Part shown: positions 59,553-64,000 of the stretch, in pieces | Position numbering within the stretch: the first letter of the stretch is position 1 | Layout of the letters: the number at the start of each line of letters is the position of its first letter | The notes under the pieces: generated by a model | Told to the model about the DNA's origin: nothing | The model's database searches: none | Seen by the model: only the letters and a program-made list of their open reading frames with translations | Position numbers and translations under genes: made by a program | Origin: Vibrio ostreicida | GTDB lineage: Bacteria > Pseudomonadota > Gammaproteobacteria > Enterobacterales > Vibrionaceae | Direction: 5' to 3' | Assembly: GCF_013074385.2 (NCBI RefSeq) | Contig: NZ_JABEYA020000002.1 | Coordinates: forward strand, 124,001-188,000 | DNA: 64,000 nucleotides

Positions 59553-60182
59553 ATGCAACTATCTGACAACAAACAAAGCCAATTTACGCCACAAGATATA
59601 GAAATTATTTCAAAAGAAACGCTCTTTCAGGGTTTTTTTAGGATGATCAAATACCGTTTTAGGCATAAGTTATTTGCGGGTGGTTGGAGTCAAGTGATTG
59701 AAAGAGAGATGTTTGAGCGAGGACACGCAGTCAGCTTACTGCCTTACGACCCTGTGACGGATCAGGTTGTGCTTATTGAGCAAATAAGAGTCGGCGCTTT
59801 AGAGCATGAATCACCTTGGCAACTGGAAATTATTGCTGGCATGATTGACACTGGCGAGCTGCCGGAACAAGTCGCGCGGCGTGAAGCCATGGAAGAAGCG
59901 GGTATCTCAGTCAATGATATGATTAAGGTGACGTCTTATTACCCTTCATCTGGAGGTTGTTCCGAGAAGTTAGATGTGTATATCGGAAAAGTGGATGCGT
60001 TCACCGCTCAAGGCATTCATGGTTTAGACTATGAAGGAGAGGATATAAGAGTTCAAGTTGTCGATCGCGATACCGCTTATCAATGGGTTGTCGATGGGAA
60101 GTTTGAAAATGGAGCGTCAATTATTGCATTGCAATGGTTACAGCTTAATCATCAATCTTTGAGAGAAAAATGGCACAAGTAG
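59553..60182 (+). CDS. nudF: ADP-ribose pyrophosphatase
   Basis: 209 aa, the E. coli length. It hydrolyses ADP-ribose to AMP and ribose-5-phosphate. The Nudix box GMIDTGELPEQVARREAMEEAGI lies at 96-118 with all the metal-binding Glu. The N-terminal swapped domain and the Pro after the box typical of ADPRases are present. GAGGTG precedes the ATG. It starts the conserved nudF-yqiB-cpdA-yqiA-parE series and overlaps the next gene by 13 nt. Confidence 0.96.
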   Translation: MQLSDNKQSQFTPQDIEIISKETLFQGFFRMIKYRFRHKLFAGGWSQVIEREMFERGHAVSLLPYDPVTDQVVLIEQIRVGALEHESPWQLEIIAGMIDTGELPEQVARREAMEEAGISVNDMIKVTSYYPSSGGCSEKLDVYIGKVDAFTAQGIHGLDYEGEDIRVQVVDRDTAYQWVVDGKFENGASIIALQWLQLNHQSLREKWHK

Positions 60183-60610
60183 CAGTTAAAAAATCGTATC
60201 ACGTTGATTTGTCTGATCTGATGCGTACTTATGAAACCAATTATGCCAAGCTCAATGCGCTAATACCTAATGCAGCTAAGGTCGGGGACGTCCGTTGCTA
60301 TCAGGCAGCCAACATGAGCTACCAAATTCTGGTGTGTGAAGTCACAAAGTACACAACTTTGGTCGATATCTGTCAAAGTGATGACGTACCAGTATTTCCA
60401 TTGCCAAAAATGTCTGTCAGGCTTTATCACGATGCTCGCGTAGCGGAAGTGTGTGAATGTGCGCATTTGAAGAGGGTTCATGCTCGTTATGAATACCCAA
60501 ATGCTAAAATGGTTCAACAAGATGAAAAAGTACAGCTGAATCGGTTTTTGGGGGATTGGTTATCCTTTTGTTTAAGGCATGGTATTAGTCGTACGCCACT
60601 TAATATTTAG
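60170..60610 (+). CDS. yqiB: DUF1249 family protein YqiB
   Basis: 146 aa. It is the conserved partner between nudF and cpdA in enterics and vibrios. The family blocks LMRTYETNYAKLNALIP, LYHDARVAEVCECAHLKRVHARYEYPN and DEKVQLNRFLGDWLSFCL are present. Its function is unknown. The two Cys in EVCEC and a third further on are noted, but no metal site is proven. It overlaps nudF by 13 nt and ends 11 bp before cpdA, so the operon is tightly packed. Confidence 0.92.
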   Translation: MAQVAVKKSYHVDLSDLMRTYETNYAKLNALIPNAAKVGDVRCYQAANMSYQILVCEVTKYTTLVDICQSDDVPVFPLPKMSVRLYHDARVAEVCECAHLKRVHARYEYPNAKMVQQDEKVQLNRFLGDWLSFCLRHGISRTPLNI

Positions 60611-60621
60611 GTTTTTTAGTT

Positions 60622-61440
60622 TTGAACGTAACGTCAAGTACATCAGATGGCAGCATCAGACTGCTACAAATAACCGATACTCACCTGTTTGAAGCAGCGG
60701 ACGGTAGCCTGTTAGGCGTGAATACTAGCGATAGTTTTCTCGCTGTTGTTGATGCAATTGCAAAAATAAATCCTGCCTACGATGCGTTATTGGCCACTGG
60801 GGATATTACCCAAGATCATTCTAAAGTATCTTATCAACGTTTCGCGCAGGGGATTTCATCTCTTAAGAAATCGTGTTTTTGGTTGCCAGGTAACCACGAT
60901 TATAAGCCGACGATGGCTTCAGTCATCCCATCTGAGCAAATCAAGCAAATTGAACATGTGCTACTTGGAGATGCTTGGCAGATGGTGTCGCTTGATTCTC
61001 AAGTTGAGGGCGTGCCACATGGTTTCCTCTGTGAAAAGCAGTTAGCGGTTCTAGAGCAGAGTTTGTCGCAGTATCCAAACAGGCATACGTTAATTTTATT
61101 GCACCATCATCCGTTGTTGATTGGAAGCGCTTGGTTGGATCAGCATAATCTGAAAAATGCACAACAGTTTTGGGCTGTGATTGAGCAACATAGTAACGTC
61201 AAAGCGGTCGTGTGCGGTCATGTTCACCAAGATATGAATGTGATGCATCATGGAATTCGTGTCATGGCGACACCATCAACTTGCGTACAGTTTAAACCGA
61301 AATCTGATGATTTCTGTCTCGACAATCGCTCGCCTGGCTGGCGGGAGATGGTTTTGTTTCCTGATGGGGGACTTGAGACCCAAGTAACACGCTTGCCCGC
61401 AGGCAGTTATCAACCGGACTTTAGTTCCTCTGGCTACTGA
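60622..61440 (+). CDS. cpdA: 3',5'-cyclic-AMP phosphodiesterase
   Basis: 272 aa from a TTG at 60622. It is a calcineurin-type metallophosphoesterase that hydrolyses cAMP and so tunes CRP control. Metal ligands are D19 and H21 (ITDTHL), D61 (TGD), the GNHD motif (90-93), then LLHHHP and CGHVHQ. The family block STCVQFKPKS is present. The start codon is unusual, but no ATG lies nearby in frame. It has a weak TAGG upstream. Confidence 0.94.
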   Translation: MNVTSSTSDGSIRLLQITDTHLFEAADGSLLGVNTSDSFLAVVDAIAKINPAYDALLATGDITQDHSKVSYQRFAQGISSLKKSCFWLPGNHDYKPTMASVIPSEQIKQIEHVLLGDAWQMVSLDSQVEGVPHGFLCEKQLAVLEQSLSQYPNRHTLILLHHHPLLIGSAWLDQHNLKNAQQFWAVIEQHSNVKAVVCGHVHQDMNVMHHGIRVMATPSTCVQFKPKSDDFCLDNRSPGWREMVLFPDGGLETQVTRLPAGSYQPDFSSSGY

Positions 61441-61461
61441 TTAAAGTGAATTGAGGCCATT

Positions 61462-62043
61462 ATGCCATCGCTTGTGCTGATTTATATCCATGGTTTTAAC
61501 AGCTCTCCCTTATCTCATAAGGCGAGTGTCATGTCAGAGTACTGCCAGCGACATCGTCCCGATATCGACCTTCTTATTCCCCAGCTACCGTGCTTTCCTC
61601 AACTGGCCGCTGATTATTTGCGCAATATTATCCGGAACTATGGAGCCAATGATAAAATTGGTCTTATCGGAAGTTCTCTTGGTGGCTATATGTCGATGTG
61701 GCTCAATACACAATTTGGGTGTAAAGCGGTTGTCATCAACCCAGCGGTCAAGCCGTACGAGCTGTTAGTTGATTACTTGGGACCGCAGAAAAACCCCTAT
61801 ACTCAGCAATGCTATGAGTTAGAAAATAAACACATTGGAGAGCTAAAGGCGCTTGATACTCCGACCTTAGCCGACCCTGCGGATTTCTGGTTACTCCAAC
61901 AAACCGGAGACGAAGTTTTGGACTACCGTGAGGCCATCACAAAATTTTCAGGGTCTAAACAGACCGTTGAGCCGGGCGGGGACCATAGCTTTGTTGGTTT
62001 TGAACGCTATCCTAAGAGTATTATTGAATTTCTTGGCCTATAG
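61462..62043 (+). CDS. yqiA: Esterase YqiA
   Basis: 193 aa alpha/beta hydrolase (E. coli YqiA 193). The oxyanion region is IYIHGFNSSP near the N-terminus, the nucleophile is in GSSLGGY (about 73-79), and the catalytic His is in GGDHSFVGF. The family hydrolyses short acyl esters in vitro; its natural substrate is unknown. It is always found just upstream of parE in this series. Confidence 0.93.
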   Translation: MPSLVLIYIHGFNSSPLSHKASVMSEYCQRHRPDIDLLIPQLPCFPQLAADYLRNIIRNYGANDKIGLIGSSLGGYMSMWLNTQFGCKAVVINPAVKPYELLVDYLGPQKNPYTQQCYELENKHIGELKALDTPTLADPADFWLLQQTGDEVLDYREAITKFSGSKQTVEPGGDHSFVGFERYPKSIIEFLGL

Positions 62044-62256
62044 TTCCTCATTGGGGGAGGAGTCATAAATTTACAGGTAACTTAGTTATCTCTCTTGACA
62101 TAGTGCTTTCTCTTCCAGACTATGTTTCACCTGTACTGAGCTTTACATTAATGGGGATAGCTTGTGATGTTTTTTCAATGTTGACAATAATTAAAAAAAC
62201 CACAACACCCTATTCGCTCAGTAGTCCATTTATTCTACATAACGATAATCCGTATT

Positions 62257-64000
62257 ATGACTGAACAATATAATGCTGGGGCCATTGAGGTTCTTAATGG
62301 TTTGGAGCCAGTACGTCGCCGACCTGGGATGTATACGGATACCGCACGTCCCAATCACTTGGGGCAAGAAGTCATCGACAACAGTGTCGATGAAGCGTTA
62401 GCCGGACACGCCTCCAAAGTTCAAGTGATTTTACATGCTGATCAATCATTGGAAATTACTGATGACGGTCGTGGCATGCCCGTTGATATACACCCGGAAG
62501 AGAAGGTTTCCGGTGTGGAACTGATCCTGTGTAAATTACACGCAGGTGGTAAATTTTCTAATAAGAATTATCAATTTTCTGGTGGCCTTCATGGCGTCGG
62601 AATTTCAGTTGTCAATGCGCTTTCTAAGCGCGTGGAAGTGACCGTTCGCAGAGATGGGCAAGTCTACGACATTGCTTTTGAACATGGCGATAAAGTTTCC
62701 GATTTAACGGTGACAGGAACCTGTGGCAAGCGCAACAAAGGCACCAGTGTTCATTTTTGGCCTGATGGCCAATATTTCGATTCTCCCAATTTCTCTGTTA
62801 CGCGTTTACTGAACAATCTTCGAGCAAAAGCGGTGTTGTGTCCGGGGCTTGAGATCACCTTCTCTGACAGAGTCAATGGTAACGAACACAAATGGTACTA
62901 CGAGGATGGCCTGAAAGATTACCTTGCAGAAGGGGTGAAAGGTTACACCGTCTTGCCACAAGAGCCGTTTACCAGTGAATTTTCGGCCGAAACTGAAGCC
63001 GCTGATTGGGCGATCATTTGGCAGCCTGAAGGCGGAGAAATGATCACCGAGAGTTACGTTAATCTTATTCCAACTGCACAGGGAGGCACCCACGTCAACG
63101 GGCTGCGCCAAGGGTTGCTGGATGCGATGAGAGAGTTTTGTGAATTTCGCAATCTGTTGCCTAGAGGGGTTAAGCTAACCGGAGATGATATTTTCGAACG
63201 CTGCTCATACGTTTTGTCCGTTAAAATGCAAGATCCACAATTTGCCGGCCAGACAAAAGAACGTCTTTCTTCCCGTCAGACGGCTGCTTTTGTGTCTGGT
63301 GTGGTTAAAGATGCATTTAGTCTCTGGTTGAACGAGAAACCTCAATTGGCAGAGCAACTGGCAGAAGTCTGTATTGCCAATGCGCATCGGCGTATGCGTG
63401 CCAGTAAGAAAGTCGTCCGTAAGAAAGTGGCGTCAGGGCCAGCATTGCCTGGTAAATTAACCGATTGTTCTGTTCAGGATTTAAACCGGACCGAAATTTT
63501 CTTCGTTGAAGGCGATTCGGCAGGAGGTTCAGCGAAGCAGGCGCGCGATCGTGAGTTTCAGGCAGTGATGCCATTGCGAGGCAAGATTCTTAATACTTGG
63601 GAAGTCTCTGCCGATCAGGTTTTAGCGTCGCAGGAAGTTCACGATATTTCTGTTGCGTTAGGTATCGACCCAGATAACGACAATCTTGAAAGCTTGCGTT
63701 ATGGCAAGATTTGTATTCTCGCCGATGCGGATTCTGATGGGTTGCATATTGCGACTCTGCTATGTGCTCTATTTACTCGCCATTTCCGAGCTCTGGTTGA
63801 AGCTGGGCATATTTATGTCGCGATGCCACCACTGTATCGTATTGATTGTGGGAAAGAAGTCTTTTACGCCCTGGATGACGATGAAAAAGAGGGTATTTTT
63901 GAACGCCTCTCAAAGAAGAAAGCTAAGATTAATGTTCAACGATTCAAAGGGTTGGGTGAGATGAATCCCCTTCAGTTGCGTGAAACAACCATGGACCCAA
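62257..64000 (+). CDS. parE: DNA topoisomerase IV subunit B (runs off window)
   Basis: The ATG at 62257 opens a frame to the right edge, 581 codons of the expected 630 or so. It is the ATPase subunit of topoisomerase IV, which decatenates daughter chromosomes. The GHKL motifs are DNSVDEALAG, DDGRGMPVD and GGLHGVGISVVNAL. The Toprim domain has EGDSAGGSAKQARDR and DADSDGLHIATLL, and RFKGLGEMNPLQLRE lies near the end. parC is expected downstream. TTGACA sequences at about 62095 and 62181 may be promoter elements, but the matching -10 boxes are poor. Confidence 0.96.
   Translation, partial: MTEQYNAGAIEVLNGLEPVRRRPGMYTDTARPNHLGQEVIDNSVDEALAGHASKVQVILHADQSLEITDDGRGMPVDIHPEEKVSGVELILCKLHAGGKFSNKNYQFSGGLHGVGISVVNALSKRVEVTVRRDGQVYDIAFEHGDKVSDLTVTGTCGKRNKGTSVHFWPDGQYFDSPNFSVTRLLNNLRAKAVLCPGLEITFSDRVNGNEHKWYYEDGLKDYLAEGVKGYTVLPQEPFTSEFSAETEAADWAIIWQPEGGEMITESYVNLIPTAQGGTHVNGLRQGLLDAMREFCEFRNLLPRGVKLTGDDIFERCSYVLSVKMQDPQFAGQTKERLSSRQTAAFVSGVVKDAFSLWLNEKPQLAEQLAEVCIANAHRRMRASKKVVRKKVASGPALPGKLTDCSVQDLNRTEIFFVEGDSAGGSAKQARDREFQAVMPLRGKILNTWEVSADQVLASQEVHDISVALGIDPDNDNLESLRYGKICILADADSDGLHIATLLCALFTRHFRALVEAGHIYVAMPPLYRIDCGKEVFYALDDDEKEGIFERLSKKKAKINVQRFKGLGEMNPLQLRETTMDP

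Overview
The window reads as a stretch of core chromosome from a gammaproteobacterium, most probably a member of the Vibrionaceae. The pointers are an OmpU-type porin beside dacB and greA, two adjacent glutamate synthase operons next to a GGDEF gene and arcB, and E. coli-like full lengths and catalytic residues in almost every housekeeping protein. This assignment comes from protein recognition and remembered gene order. No search was run and the species cannot be named.

Layout. 1-331: 5' end of a membrane sensor gene that runs off the left edge. 525-4257 (minus strand): rsmC, an AI-2E family permease and hemL, with an unlisted 38-codon membrane protein on the plus strand at 2807-2923. 4516-10266: erpA, an OapA/LysM-M23 peptidase, tyrS, a CBS-less MgtE-type transporter with a long structured leader, and dacB. 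10355-17797: ompU, then greA, yhbY, rlmE, ftsH, folP and glmM. 17930-32521: holD-rimI, a GGDEF/EAL gene, prfC, srmB, trmN6, brnQ, prfB (with its programmed frameshift)-lysS, a second GGDEF/EAL gene and a GNAT acetyltransferase. 32728-39657: secG, tRNA-Leu(GAG), tRNA-fMet, then rimP-nusA-infB-rbfA-truB. 39706-52579 (minus strand): a DUF1499-type lipoprotein and two different gltB-gltD pairs. 53320-57942: a diguanylate cyclase, arcB and a lipoprotein gene that appears frameshifted. 57999-64000: tolC, divergent from nudF-yqiB-cpdA-yqiA-parE; parE runs off the right edge.

The genes are mostly translation and ribosome assembly (tyrS, lysS, prfB, prfC, infB, nusA, rimP, rbfA, truB, rlmE, yhbY, srmB, rsmC, rimI, trmN6), envelope (ompU, tolC, dacB, M23 peptidase, ftsH, secG, glmM), nitrogen assimilation (two GOGATs), and signalling (three cyclic-di-GMP proteins, ArcB, CpdA). 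I see no prophage, transposon, integron, CRISPR array or defence island.

I found no clearly new multi-gene system. The items most worth a second look are the 38-residue Cys-containing membrane protein, the leader peptide and hairpins upstream of the CBS-less MgtE, the frameshifted lipoprotein after arcB, ArcB with Tyr at the position of E. coli redox Cys241, and the break-up of the usual glmM-secG and truB-rpsO adjacencies.
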